Assembly: GCA_905116865.2 (NCBI GenBank) | Contig: CAJHNH020004890.1 | Coordinates: 2,660,943-2,724,942 of the forward strand | Reading direction: 5' to 3' | DNA: 64,000 bases | DNA from: Candidula unifasciata | Taxonomy: Eukaryota > Mollusca > Gastropoda > Stylommatophora > Geomitridae | Shown: one piece after another, positions 48,921 to 61,369 of the stretch | How the letters are laid out: every line of letters begins with the position of its first letter | How positions within the stretch are numbered: the first letter of the stretch is position 1 | The notes under the pieces: generated by a model | Databases searched by the model: none | What the model was told of the DNA's origin: nothing | Seen by the model: the letters and a program-made list of their open reading frames with translations, nothing else | Made by a program: the position numbers and the translations under genes

Positions 48921-49790
48921 TGCAGCTGATCTTTCCAACGTGACTGTGTCAATGATAGTATCTGTTAGATCGTGTTTGCATAGTCTTCATAGCATAGCCT
49001 TGGCTTTCTGTAGATCCTCTCCCTGTTAACCAGATCAGCATACAGTAGACCCTTCACAATGGTACCGTCTCCCATACGCAAGGCACATCCAGACTAATGC
49101 AGGCGTCTCTGCTTCGATAGGAAATTCATTGCTGACATTCATGCTCTTTTGAGTATAAATTTGTTTAGGACAAAGTCTCGCCTTTATATACTAATTCTTG
49201 AGGAGAATACAGAGTCCATGTTTCACTGCCGTAAAAGAGCCTGCTCTGGACACACGCTCCATAAATATTAAGTTTGCTCCTATTCGTTAGCTTTCTGTTC
49301 GGCTGCACTCTCGTTCTGAGTTTGAAAAGCATCTGGTTTAGGCCGATGTGGACTGGTCTTGCATGAGGCAGCATAAAATCAGCACTGTGTTTGCTGGTTC
49401 TTGGGGTGTTTCGTACTCGTCTGTTCCTTTTCTGCATCTAGGAAAACATCGCCTGCCATTCGAGAGCTTAGGTACACAAACTCATGTACAACCAACACCT
49501 CATAGTCGCAGACGCTAATGCTTGGTGTGTTTACTACATTCATCTCCTTCTGCTGTGATTTCCTGAGACTGGTGGTGAGTCCAAAGTCCTTGCGTGCAAT
49601 TGAAAAGCAGTTCAGGAGAATCTGCAGATTATTCACTGTATATGCAGCAGTGGCAGCATTCTCCGCAAATAAGTCATTGTATGAAGCCTTGACAGATTGC
49701 AAAGGTTGCCACCTGGCCTCGTACAGAGATATATCCCTTCAGGTCGATCTCTAAAAATTACGCCGAAGCAATGCCGTGAAGAAAATGTCA
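48900..49790 (-). pseudogene. LINE-Y reverse-transcriptase remnant
   Basis: The minus strand gives ILLNCFSIARKDFGLTTSLR, NTPSISVCDYEVLVVHEFVY, LSSRM, NRKLTNRSKLNIYGACVQSR and LFYGSETWTLY, then IYRKPRLCYED and QSRWKDQLQ. These are the post-YADD thumb and C-terminal segments of a CR1/RTE-type reverse transcriptase (compare ...LLYGSETWTLY). Frames shift several times. The second copy in the window is 6310-7110. Confidence 0.85.
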
Positions 49791-50316
49791 AACGAGTTTG
49801 GGAGCTAGAACTCAACAACCCTAGTGAACCTGGCTGGGCAACTATCGTGTATCGTGAAGGCCGCTGTGCTGTGTGAACCACCCCTGAGAACCAGCAAACA
49901 CAGTGCTGATTTTATGCTGCCACGTGCAAGGCCAGTCCACATCGGCCTAAACCCAGCTGGTAGGAAAACGGTCAACCCTCATCAATCCAAGCCCATTGCA
50001 ACAAAATCTCATTGAAGTCCGTGGGCCGAGTCTCCTATAAAACGATAAATATTGGTTCACGTGTCCAACGATCGAGAGTGCAGCAGAATAGCAACATCCT
50101 ACCCAATGATACTTAAGGTTAATGTTGGTCACTTTCATCCTCGATAAAAGATCGACGTTTCAACTTGAAATTGTAGTGCCTCTGCCTGAACTGCACTTAT
50201 ATAAGGCAGTTCTGTAAAACACATGTGCACGCAAACTGGAATAAGGCGAAAGTCCAGAAACTGACACCAGATTTTAAAGCAGTTGAAGGCAAAGATACAA
50301 TAAAACAAAGACGTAC
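49791..50316. other. Intron; contains an inverted duplicate of LINE-Y
   Basis: Positions 49880-49957 are the reverse complement of 49337-49412, including GAACCAGCAAACACAGTGCT. Nothing else recognised up to exon a'. Confidence 0.7.
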
Positions 50317-50475
50317 TTGTGTCTTTAACGCCGAGCTGAAACCATTGTAATCTGTTGGGCTTTGATACAATCATTGTTGCTGAAGTAGATTGTCTGTCAG
50401 TGTTGCAGGTGTTATCATTATCATCTTGTAGATATGCCGTGGTGTTCGCGTGAGAATATGTTTTTGCAATATTGA
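50317..50475 (-). CDS. Exon a': first half of first galactose-binding-like domain (first module in window)
   Basis: Acceptor CTATTGCAG before 50475 and donor GTACGT after 50317; 53 codons, phase 1-1. Peptide landmarks are VNIAKTYSHAN, DDNDNTCNTD, TSATMIVSKPNRLQWFQLG. It has the same length, splice phase and T-C-N-x-D motif as exon a. A preceding EGF-type exon ending CQY would be expected by analogy with e' to a, but I could not find it between 50.5 and 64 kb, so the 5' part probably lies beyond the window. Confidence 0.85.
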
Positions 50476-51198
50476 CTGCAATAGATTTTGGAGTGCATTT
50501 TTTGAACAACTCTATGTCTCAGACAATGTCAGAGAAAAAGAGATTTTAAATTAAACTACTATCAAAAGCTATGTCGTTATCCGGAAAAACAAATATTTAG
50601 AAATCAAGGTACTTAAAAAAAAAAAAAACTCCTACAGCTACTGCTGCTACTTCTTTTTTCTTCTTCCTTTTTTTCTTCTACTTCTTCTTCTTTATCTTCT
50701 TCTTCTTCTTCTTCTTCTTCTTCTTCTTCTTCTTCTTCTTCTTTTTCTTCTTTTTCTTCTGTTTCTTCTTTTTCTTCTTCTTCTTCTTCTTCTTCTTCTT
50801 CTTCTTCTTCTTCTTCTTCTTCTTCTTCTTCTTCTTCTTCTTCTTCTTCTTCTTCTTCTTCTTCTTCTTCTTCTTCTTCTTCTTCTTCTTCTTCTTTTTC
50901 CTCCTCCTTTCCATCCTTCCTCCTCCTCCCCTCCGCGTCCTCCAGTTCTTCATCGAAATGTTGGGAATAATACGTTGCAAGAATTGATCTTCCTTTCCTT
51001 AAGGCTGTTATTAATGTTACCGTTCAGTCTTAGAGATGGTATTCACTGTGCTCTGTATCCAGTATATTTCTTCAACGTTGCCCTCTGTGGCAGTTGGTAC
51101 CAAGGCCTTCTCGTCAGAGGACCCCATCATCAAATCTGTATATTTGTAATTTTCGCTTTACTTGCTTGAGTGTCTTATTTATAAATCGTATGATCATC
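50476..51198. other. Intron or upstream region with a (CTT)n array
   Basis: (CTT)n from about 50655 to 50905, then CCTCC-rich sequence to 50945. On the minus strand this is GAA, about 180 bp 5' of exon a'. No coding region. Confidence 0.85.
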
Positions 51199-51432
51199 CT
51201 AGTCGGCTCTGAGGCTAAGTCGATGCGAACGCTTCATAATGCCGGAATGCCGGGTTTGATCCCAGCTGCGGGCCATGCGCCTTGCGTTGGTTTCGACAGT
51301 GGTATCAAGAAAGCCGACCGTCCAGTAAGCAATGGCAAACTACTGGACGTAAATTTGCCTAGAGAAACCCCACAACAGCCAGGGGCTGTTTGGGTTGGTT
51401 CTGCAACGTCCTGTAAAGGATACGCAACAACC
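51199..51432 (+). mobile_element. SINE-C copy
   Basis: Head AGTCGGCTCTGAGGCTAAGT, B-box-like GGTTTGATCCCAGC, body AAACTACTGGACGTAAATTT, end GTAAAGGATACGCAACAACC. The most complete SINE-C in the window. Confidence 0.85.
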
Positions 51433-51446
51433 TTATGTTCATCCTA

Positions 51447-51738
51447 GGTAAAGATAAAAATGGACCCTTTCCCACGTTTTCATTTCGAATATATGGCTGG
51501 ACTGATGTATTTTTTTTTTTTTTTTTTTTGTTCAGACCAATTACGTTGTGGGGGATGTGGTCAATATCATGCAGGCCGTCTTTACTTCCCAGAACTCTAC
51601 CAGCTACCTATTTAAGAATGGGTCAACATGAGAGCCAAGGTCATTTGTAAAGATAAAATGTCTGGTTCCGTCACGACCCGAACCCACGACCTTACGATTC
51701 GCAAGTGAGCGTCTAGCCGCTAAGCCACAGCGGCTCCC
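51447..51738 (-). mobile_element. SINE-B copy with T-run
   Basis: GATGTGGTCAATATCATGC and ATGGGTCAACATGAGAGCCA match the body. Minus-strand head GGGAGCCGCTGTGGCTTAGC with B-box-like GTGGGTTCGGGTCG. A 20-base T-run (51511-51530) is inserted. Confidence 0.8.
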
Positions 51739-51840
51739 AGATTAAGGACATCCTGACCTACGTATCAACTTGCTGGTTACAACTGTCTTCACTGCCTAAA
51801 CGTAGCGGTGTGCGGCTTGGGTTCTTGGGCCTGAGGTTTT

Positions 51841-52088
51841 ATGAAGAAGAAGCCCGGCTCTCTTACGTAGTTGGCTAAACCGGAATGCGCGGTGAGCGGG
51901 TGACGAACTCCTTGTGGTCCGATTTCACTCCCGGGGGTAGGCAGAAAAGCAACATTTCTCCCAGATTTACCGTATTTACGATGGAATCAAGGCCGAAAGG
52001 TTGCGATATCCATAATACCGAGCCCAAGGGTTAACAACTCATGGCTTCTAGATACTAAAGCAAACAAATAAACAAACATGAAGAAGAA
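51841..52088 (+). mobile_element. SINE-A with perfect 11-bp target-site duplication
   Basis: The element is 51852-52077. ATGAAGAAGAA at 51841-51851 and 52078-52088. Head GCCCGGCTCTCTTACGTAGT; B-box position degraded to TCCGATTTCACTCCC. Confidence 0.93.
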
Positions 52089-52544
52089 CAGAAGAAAAGC
52101 AAAGTTGCCGAAAGGTAGATAACCGTGATACTCAAAGTATTTGTAACAAGAGTAAAACTGTTCCAGTGGTACACACAAATACTTCTAGTTCAACCAATCA
52201 ATTGACCAATCTTTTGTATCACGGTCGTCGACAGTGTTTTTAGTCATTTGGCCTTTCCCGTCAAGTAATGAAAACGCGACATCGGATAACTATGCCTTGT
52301 AGTTTTTGGGAACTGTCATGCTGACGCCGTGGCAAGAACACTCACTGCTGGCCCAATCTGATTGCCCGTCTAAACACAATGTGTGCAAGGGTCAGGCATC
52401 CGAAGTCTTTGTCCTTGAGCATCCCTGCTCCATCTCCCCCATTATCCCCCTAAAATGTGTAAAGGTACTGCCACCCCCCCCCCCCCCGCACCCCTGCCTC
52501 TCCCCATTGCTTTATTTAAGTTAGCACCCTAGGCACACATCCCC
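52089..52544. other. Unannotated sequence
   Basis: C-run at 52472-52487. No gene recognised. Confidence 0.45.
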
Positions 52545-53016
52545 GAGACTACTGTTGAGTAGAATATCCTACATCTGCACTCTCGTATATCGTGGCAGTT
52601 TCAGAGACTACTGTTGAGTAGAATATCCTACATCTGCACTCTCGTATATCGTGGCAGTTTCAGAGACTACTGTTGAGTAGAATATCCTACATCTGCACTC
52701 TCGTATATCGTGCCAGTTTCAGAGACTACTGTTGAGTAGAATATCCTTCATCTGCACTCTCGTATATCGTGCCAGTTTCAGAGACTACTGTTGAGTAGAA
52801 TATCCTACATCTGCACTCTCGTATATCGTGCCAGTTTCAGAGACTACTGTTGAGTAGAATATCCTACATCTGCACTCTCGTATATCGTGCCAGTTTCAGA
52901 GACTACTATTGAGTAGAATATCCTACATCTGCACTCTCGTATATCGTGCCAGTTTCAGAGACTACTGTTGAGTAGAATATCCTACATCTGCACTCTCGTA
53001 TATCGTGGCAGTTTCA
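52545..53016. repeat. 59-bp tandem repeat, eight near-perfect units
   Basis: GAGACTACTGTTGAGTAGAA starts units at 52545, 52604, 52663, 52722, 52781, 52840, 52899 and 52958. Only a handful of substitutions (GTGGCAG/GTGCCAG, CTACAT/CTTCAT, CTGTTG/CTATTG). A degraded ninth unit starts at 53017. Confidence 0.98.
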
Positions 53017-53142
53017 GAGATTGCGGATACACCTACTGGGATGATTCCTGGTCATGACTACATGCGAAAAATATCATATCCATCGGGCTAAGTTTCAATC
53101 GACACATCATAGGACGCTTAATACGGCAGGGACGTTTATCTT

Positions 53143-53700
53143 CTAAGAAGAAGAAGAAGGAGAGAAGAAGAAGAAGAAGAAGAAGAAGTAGAGAAGAAGA
53201 AGAAGAAGAAGAAGAAGAAGAAGAAGAAGAAGAAGAAGAAGAAGAAGAAGAAGAAGAAGAAGAAGAAGAAGAAGAAAAAGAAGAGGGAAGAAAAGAAGAA
53301 GAAAGAAGAAGAATAAGAGAAGAAGAAGAAGAATAAGAAGAAGACAAAGAAGAAGAAGAAGAAGAATCAGAAGAAGAAGAGACTAAGAAGAAGAAGAAGA
53401 AGGAGGATAGAAAGGAGAAGCAAGAAGAGAAGAAGAGAAGAAGAAAAGCAGATGAGAAGAAGAGGAAAGAGAAGAAGAAGAAGAAGAAGAAGAGAAGAGG
53501 AAGAAGAAGAAGAAGGAGAAGAAGAAGAAGGAGGAAAAGAAGAAGCATAGAAGAGAGAGAGAGAAGCGAGAAGAATAAGAAGAGAAAAGAAGAATCAGCA
53601 AGAAGGAGAAGCAAAAGACTCCATCAGTAGAATCCGAGAAGAATAAGACATCAGAATAACTCACGAAGAAGAGAAGGCTTCGACCTCCGGACATAGTAAG
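53143..53700. repeat. (GAA)n part of the 4.5-kb triplet tract
   Basis: GAA/AAG triplets, clean up to about 53275 and then with many one-base breaks. Confidence 0.95.
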
Positions 53701-55920
53701 AAGAAGAAGCCATGAGCCTCCTCCTATTCGAAGAAGAAAGAGAGAAGCAGAAGGACCTGCCTCCTACTGAGGATCCAAGGGAGTAGAAAATAGGAAGAGA
53801 AGAGCCTCCTCCTCCTCCTCTCCTCCTAAGAAGACGAAGACTTAAGAAGGAGAGAAGAAAGAAGAAGCAAGAAGAAACAAGAAGAAGATAAGAAGAAGAA
53901 GACAATCCTCCTCCTCCCTCCGCTCCTAAGCCGTCCTCCTCGAAGGCTCCTCATCCTCCTCCTCTCAAACACGAACGAAAGAGAATGAAGGCCTCCTCAC
54001 GATGAGAAGGGATCCTCCGTCCTCCTCAGAATCCGCCTCCGCCTCCGAGAAGAGCTCCTAGAGCCGCCTCCTCCTCATGAGGAGAATCCGCCTCCCGGCC
54101 TCCTCCTCCTCCTACCTCCTGCCTAAAAGGACCTCCTCCTCACAACTCGACGAAGAGAAGGGAGTCCTTCCTCCCTCCCGAAGATGATCCTCATCCTCCT
54201 CCTCCTCCTCCTCCTCCTCCTCCTCCTCCTCCTCATCCTCCTCCTCCTAAGAGGAATGACCTCATCCCTCCTCAGAGAACGCTCTCCTCCTCCTCCTCCC
54301 GAATCCTCCTCCGAAGCCTCCTCCTCCTTCCTCCTCCGAGCCGGAAACTCCTCCTCCTCCTCCGAGAAGAATCCTCTCCTCCTCCTCCCCTCAGGAGCAG
54401 AAGAGGAGAAGCCTATCTCCTCCTCCTCCTCCTCCTCCTCCTCCTCCTCCGCCTCCTCCGCCCTCCTCCGCCGCGTGCCAAAGACGAAGAGCAGACGTCT
54501 TCCTCCCGCCTCCTCCGCCCTCCTCCTCCTGCCTCAGCCTCCGCCTCCACCTCCTCCTCCTGCCTCCTCCTCCTCCTCCTCCTCCTCGAAGAGCTACCTA
54601 TCCGCCCTCCTAAGCCTCCTCCTCCTCCTCAGCCGGATCATCCTCCGCATCCTCCGAGGACTCCTCCGCCTCCTCCTCCTCCGCCGAGAAGAAGACAAGA
54701 ACGCCTCACCATAAGAAGACCGCCGCAGCATCCGGCCTCCTCGTTCCGCCGCGTCCTCCGCCAGACGAGAAGAAGATCCGCCGGCGCCTCGCCTCGCGTA
54801 GGACAGCATCCTCCTCCTCCTCCTCCTCAGGGCATCCTCCTCCTCCGCCGCCCGCCCCGACCGCCTCTCCGCCTCCGGCCGCCTCCGTCCTCCTCCGCCT
54901 CATCCTCCCTCCTCCTCCTCCTACTCCTCCGCCTCGCGCAGCCATGCGGCCGCTCCTCCAGCCGCCTCCGCCGCCGCCTCCGCAGCAGCCGAGCAGCCGC
55001 CTCCGCACGATGGCGCCTCCGCCGCCTCGCGCATCGAGCGAATCCTCGTTCCGCCTCCTCCTCCGGAACGCCTCCGCCTCCGCGCACCGAACCGCAGCCG
55101 CCGGCCTCCTCCTCCTCCATCCCCGCCTCCGCCACTCTCCTCCTCCTCCTCCGCCTCCGCCTCCTCCTCCGCCGCCTCCGCCGCAAGCAGCCGCCGCCGC
55201 CGCGCCTGTCGCCTCGCGCCTACTCCTCCTCCTCCGCCGCCTCCGCCGGCCTCCGCCGCCCCGACTCCGCCTCCGCCGCCTCCTCCTCGGGCCTCACTCC
55301 GCCGCCGGCCTCCTCCCCAGTGTCCTCTCCTCCTCCTCCTCCGAGGCCGCCTCCCTCCTCTCCGCCTCCGCCGCCTCCTCCGCCGCCTCCTCCGCCTCCG
55401 CCTCCTCCGCCGCGCCTCCTCCTCCTCCTCCGCCTCCTCCTCCTCCTCCTCCTCCTCCTCCTCCGCCTCCTCCTCCTCCGCCTCCTCCTCTCCTCCGCCT
55501 CCTCCTCCTCCTCCTCCTCCTCCTCCTCCTCCTCCGCCTCCTCCTCCTCCTCCTCCGCCCTCGCCGCCTCCTCCTCCTCCTCCGCCTCCGCCGCCGCCTC
55601 CTCCTCCGCCGCAACCTCCTCCTCCGGCCTCCTCCTCCTCCTCCTCCTCCTCCTCCTCCTCCGCCTCCTCCTCCTCCTCCTCCTCCTCCTCCTCCTCCTC
55701 CGCCTCCTCCTCCTCCTCCTCCTCCTCCGCCGCCGCCTCCGCCTCCTCCTCCTCCTCCGCCTCCTCCTCCTCCGCCTCCGCCCCGCCGCCTCCTCCTCCG
55801 CCTCCTCCTCCTCCTCCTCCGCCTCCTCCCTCCGCCCTCCTCGCCTCCTCAGCCGCCTCCCGCCTCCTCCGCCGCCTCCTCCGCCGCCGCCGCCTCCGCC
55901 TCCTCCGCCCCGCCGCCGCC
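53701..55920. repeat. Mixed AAG/CTC, then CTC/CGC triplets
   Basis: From 53700 to about 54180 AAG blocks alternate with CTC blocks. CTC dominates from 54180 to about 54900. CGC enters from about 54820 and rises to the right. The composition moves steadily from purine-rich to pyrimidine-rich to GC-only. Very long frames exist on both strands, none of them credible genes. Confidence 0.9.
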
Positions 55921-55946
55921 GCCGCCTCCGCCCTCCCCGCCTCCTC

Positions 55947-55981
<35 letters not shown>

Positions 55982-56139
55982 TCCGCGCCGCCGCCCGCCG
56001 CCCCTCCCTCCGCCGCCTCCCGCCGCCGCCGCCGCCTCCGCGCCGCCGCCGCCGCCGCCGCCGCCCCTCCGCCGCCGCCGCCGCCGCCGCCGCCCGCCGC
56101 CGCCGCCTCCGCCTCCGCCGCCCGCCTCCGCCGCCGCCT

Positions 56140-56189
<50 letters not shown>

Positions 56190-56673
56190 TCCTCCGCCCG
56201 CCGCTCCCGCCGCCTCCGCCGCCCGCCCGCCTCCTCCGCCGCCGCCGCCGCCGCCGCCGCCGCCTCCGCCGCCTCCGCCGCCGCGCCCCTCCGCCGCCGC
56301 CGCCTCCGCCCGCCTCCGCCGCCGCCGCCTCCGCCGCCGCCGCCGCCCCGCCGCCGCCGCCTCCTCCGCCTCCGCCGCCGCCGCCTCCGCCTCCGCCGCC
56401 TCCGCCGCCGCCTCCGCCGCCTCCGCCGCCGCCGCCGCCGCCTCCGCCCTCCGCCGCCTCCGCCGCCGCCGCCCGCCTCCTCCGCCGCCGCCGCCGCCCG
56501 CCGCCGCCGCCGCCGCCGCCGCCGCCTCCGCCCCCCGCCGCCGCCGCGCGCCGCCGCCGCCGCCGCCGCCGCGCCGCCGCCGCCGCCGCCGCCGCCTCCG
56601 CCGCCGCCGCCGCCGCCGCCGCCCGCCTCCGCCTCCGCCTCCTCCGCCGCCGCCGCCGCCGCCGCCGCCGCCT

Positions 56674-56729
<56 letters not shown>

Positions 56730-56812
56730 TCCGCCCGCCTCCGCCCGCGCCGCCGCCGCCGCCGCCGCCCCGCCGCCGCCTCCGCCCGCCGCCGCCGCCG
56801 CCGCCGCCGCCT

Positions 56813-56850
<38 letters not shown>

Positions 56851-56891
56851 TCCGCCGCCGCCGCCGCCGCCCGCTCCGCCGCCGCCGCCGC

Positions 56892-56923
<32 letters not shown>

Positions 56924-57075
56924 CGCCGCGCGCCGCCGCCTCCGCCGCCGCCTCCGACGCCGCCGCCGCCGCGCGCCGCCGCCGCCGCCGCCCGCCTCCC
57001 GCCGCCGCCGCCGCCGCCTCCGCCCGCCCGCCGCCGCCCCGCCGCGCGCCGCCGCCGCCGCCGCCCGCCGCCGCC

Positions 57076-57121
<46 letters not shown>

Positions 57122-57252
57122 GCCGCCGCCGCCGCCGCCGCCGCCCGCCGCCGCGCCCGCCGCCGCTCCGCCGCCGCCGCCGCCGCCGCCGCCGCATGCC
57201 CTCCGCCCGCCGCCGCCGCCGCCCGCCGCCGCCGCCGCCGCCGCCGCCGCCT

Positions 57253-57342
<90 letters not shown>

Positions 57343-57343
57343 A

Positions 57344-57437
<94 letters not shown>

Positions 57438-57452
57438 CGCCGCCGCCGCCTC

Positions 57453-57487
<35 letters not shown>

Positions 57488-57692
57488 CGCCGCCGCCGCC
57501 CGCCCGCCGCCGCCGCCGCAGCCGCCCGCCGCCCGCCGCCGCCGCGCCGCCGCCGCCGCCGCCCGCCCGCGCCGCCGCCGCCGCGCCCGCCGCCGCCGCC
57601 GCCGCCGCCGCAGCCGCCGCCCGCCGCCGCCGCCGCCCTCCGCCGCCGCCGCCCGCCGCCGCCGCCGCCGCCGCCGCAGCCGCCGCCGCCGC
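55921..57692. repeat. (CCG)n tract, about 1.8 kb
   Basis: Nearly pure C and G: CCG units with frequent one-base slips (CCCGCC, CGCGCC) and occasional CTC, CAG, GAG or one ATGCCC (57195). It ends sharply at CCGCCGC and TTTTACAGACC, the start of a SINE-B body. Confidence 0.93.
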
Positions 57693-58645
<953 letters not shown>

Positions 58646-59300
58646 CCTGAACTGACAGATGGACAATGGAACCCTGATAGACAGACAATAGAACCAGCGA
58701 CAATTGTAGACAGACAATGGAACCAGCGAGACCAGATAGACAATTAAACCAGCGATCCAAACAGACAGACAATGGAACCACTGACAACTGATTGACAGAC
58801 AATAGAACCTGCGACAACTGATACACAGACAGTGGAACCAACGATACCTGATAGACAATGAAACCAGCGACACCAGACAGACAGATAATGGAACCAGCGT
58901 CAGCAAGTAGACAGACAATGGAACCACCGACAGCTAATAGGAAGACACTGATAGACAGCGGGACGAACAACAAGGCAGTGGGACAAACAACATCTGACAG
59001 TTAGTAAAATGAAAAAAAATTCTCATAGACAGACAGTGGGACGAAAAAATCTGATAGTCAGTAAAACGAAAAACATCTGACAGACAGACAGTAGGACGAA
59101 CAACACCTTACAGTCAGTAAAAAAAACAACAAAAAAATATCTGACAGACAGACAGTGGGAAGAAAAACATCTGATCGTCGGTAAAACGAAAAACATCTGA
59201 AAGACAGTGGGACGAACAGCATTTGATAAACAGACATCGAGATTAGCAACTGATAGACAGTTAGTGATACTAGCAGCAGCTGACAGACAGACAATGGGAA
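58646..59300. repeat. About 30-bp degenerate repeat, GACAGACAATGGAACCAG type
   Basis: Loose units of GACAGACAATGGAACCAGCG plus GACAACTGATA. After 58940 they change to GACAGTGGGACGAACAACAT. Confidence 0.88.
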
Positions 59301-59547
59301 AAAGTCTCACAGACATTAAAAAACTACGATTACCATGTGCTGTGGATGTTGTTACAAATATCAACAGTAGAGATGGGAGCTGCAGACCCTTCAATAAAGA
59401 CATCATTGGGGATGGTATCGGTGCACACTACACTCGCTCAGACGTTTACTGCAACAGAAAGATTTGTACGTACACTGAGACAAGTTTTATGTAACTACTG
59501 TGTCCTTTTTATGTTATGCGAAATAAAGTAACTTAAAGAAGCATTTC
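59301..59547. other. Unannotated sequence
   Basis: No gene or repeat recognised. The short frame MLWMLLQ... at 59337 has no support. Confidence 0.4.
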
Positions 59548-59715
59548 CGATGCCTTTAAGCCTACTGGGCATATAGGGTTAGACCTTATTTTATAAAACA
59601 ATGGGCACTCGTTCGGGTGAAGTGGTCAGCACCCAGCGGACTGCCTTTACTTCCAGGACCGTGCCTGGTAATCATTTAAGGCTGGGTTGACCCGGGAGCC
59701 AAATTAATTTTGGGA
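59548..59715 (-). mobile_element. SINE-B copy
   Basis: GGCATATAGGGTTAGACCTT, AAGTGGTCAGCACCCAGC, AAGGCTGGGTTGACCCGGGA. The head is lost. Confidence 0.75.
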
Positions 59716-59778
59716 AACGTCCAACTGTACACCAGAATAAATCTACCAGTTACTGCCTTTATATTCCACTTTTTTTTT

Positions 59779-60190
59779 TAAGGGGCTTCGTGGTTTCGAG
59801 GAATGGTATCTGCCTCGGGTGCTAAAGTTTCCGGGTTCAGTCCCCGATGAGGGCTGGTTTTTTTTATTTTTTTTTTTATTTCACGTGGAATTGGACTTCT
59901 AGTAATTCTCCCCAGTCTCTGGACAGTAAGATCGGACGCCCGTGTGCACTGTCGCGCACGTAACAAAAATCTCGTGTCAATTGGAAATCAAAAAGAGTAG
60001 CCTAGTGGCGCTGCCCCGGGCACAATTTGGAGTTAGAAAGCTCCCCCAAGCATTTCAGGATCCTCGCCAATGATGCAGAGCCTGTCCACTGTGCTAAGAT
60101 TCTTCGGACTCAGACTTGAGTTAGACAGAAGAAGAACGGAGCACTTATGGGTGTGCCATGATGCTGATCCGTTGTTCAAACTTCAAACTG
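59779..60190 (+). mobile_element. SINE-D copy
   Basis: Aligns over its length with 1226-1616. Head GGCTTCGTGGTTTCGAGG, B-box-like TCCGGGTTCAGTCCCC, then CATTTCAGGATCCTCGCC and GATCCGTTGTTCAAAC. Confidence 0.8.
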
Positions 60191-60372
60191 TACCACTTTT
60201 GCGGTGTAAGGCAGGGGATTTTTTAAGTCTGAGGATTTAAGGTCGCATGGCTAGTGCTGTCACCACGACTGTCCAGGAGGGGATTTGATTTTGCCACCGA
60301 CAGAAATAATACCTAGATTTACGAAGGATCGAACCCGGGTCTACCGCATGAGAACCCAGCGTTACGTCAGAA
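60191..60372 (-). mobile_element. SINE-F copy
   Basis: On the minus strand, GTAGACCCGGGTTCGATCC is a good B box. The body GCATGGCTAGTGCTGTCACC matches 63290-63320 and 40040. Confidence 0.65.
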
Positions 60373-60529
60373 CAGCATGTTGTATTCAATTCGACAAAAG
60401 CAAATGACATGGTTCTGATATCACTGTAAATGTATAAAGAGCTGCTGAAAGAGTTAAAAAAAATAATAATAATAAATTAATCAACTATTTCAACCACAAT
60501 AAAAGGCATAATTGCTATGTTGCTGTTAA

Positions 60530-60745
60530 AGTTAGTTGCGTATCCTCTACACAACGTTGCAGAACCAAAGGTGGGCTGTCGTGTTTTTTTTCTTGGCAAA
60601 TTTTACGTTCAGTAACTTGCCTTTGCTGCTGATCGGTCAGTTGCTGGTACTGCTCTCAACACCAAGGCAAGACAAATCGCCCTCAGCTGGTTTTCAAAAC
60701 GCGTACACAACGCTGAAGCCAAGGATGCCGACATGCAGTGGCTTG
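60530..60745 (-). mobile_element. SINE-C copy, head degraded
   Basis: TTAGTTGCGTATCCTCTACA, TTGGCAAATTTTACGTTCAG, CGCCCTCAGCTGGTTTTC. The tRNA-like end has lost its B box. Confidence 0.7.
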
Positions 60746-61369
60746 TGAAAAATCAAACAAAGTGTCCGTCACCGGCTCGTATGAACACTACCAATAAGTT
60801 TAGTCCTAGAAAAAATCCAGAAACTCGCACAGACAGTAAATGCATAAGGTGAAAGCCCTCTGCTTATCGCTGATTAGAGCAGTAGTCACGACAAACTCGT
60901 AATTGCACATGAAATATTGCACAAAATACATCGTCCTAACATAAAACCGGCTACGGGACATTTTATGAAATGCATTTCAAAATAAATTCCTATCTCGCAA
61001 TATCACGACCCAGTCGCTGGGAAAAGAAACAAATGACTTCCAAATCGAGATAGGAGGAAAATACGTAAACCCAGAAGCAAATAACACCCTTAGGTTTCAA
61101 TTGACTGCCCGTCTTTTCGCAATTTTGGATGTGAAATCCAAATATTTTACTTGTAGAAGTAATAACTTCTACGGATTAAAAACAGAAACAAAAAGTAACA
61201 AAAACACCTGAACGTAAATGCGAGTCAGTGTTCTTGTCTTGTCCTATCCATATAGCTATGCCATCCAGGTATTTATCGCTTTGCTTTGATGTTCCTCGTT
61301 CGGTTCCTTGCGCGGGCCAGACATTTTTTTTTCTCTTCAAAAATGACTTTTGATAGAATGGCTCACCTC
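60746..61369. other. Unannotated sequence
   Basis: No coding region or repeat recognised. Confidence 0.4.

Noticed and set aside
53143..53640. Signal of a dynamic-mutation locus like the frataxin GAA repeat
   Set aside because: No exon lies nearby; the neighbouring sequence suggests a general instability or an artefact.
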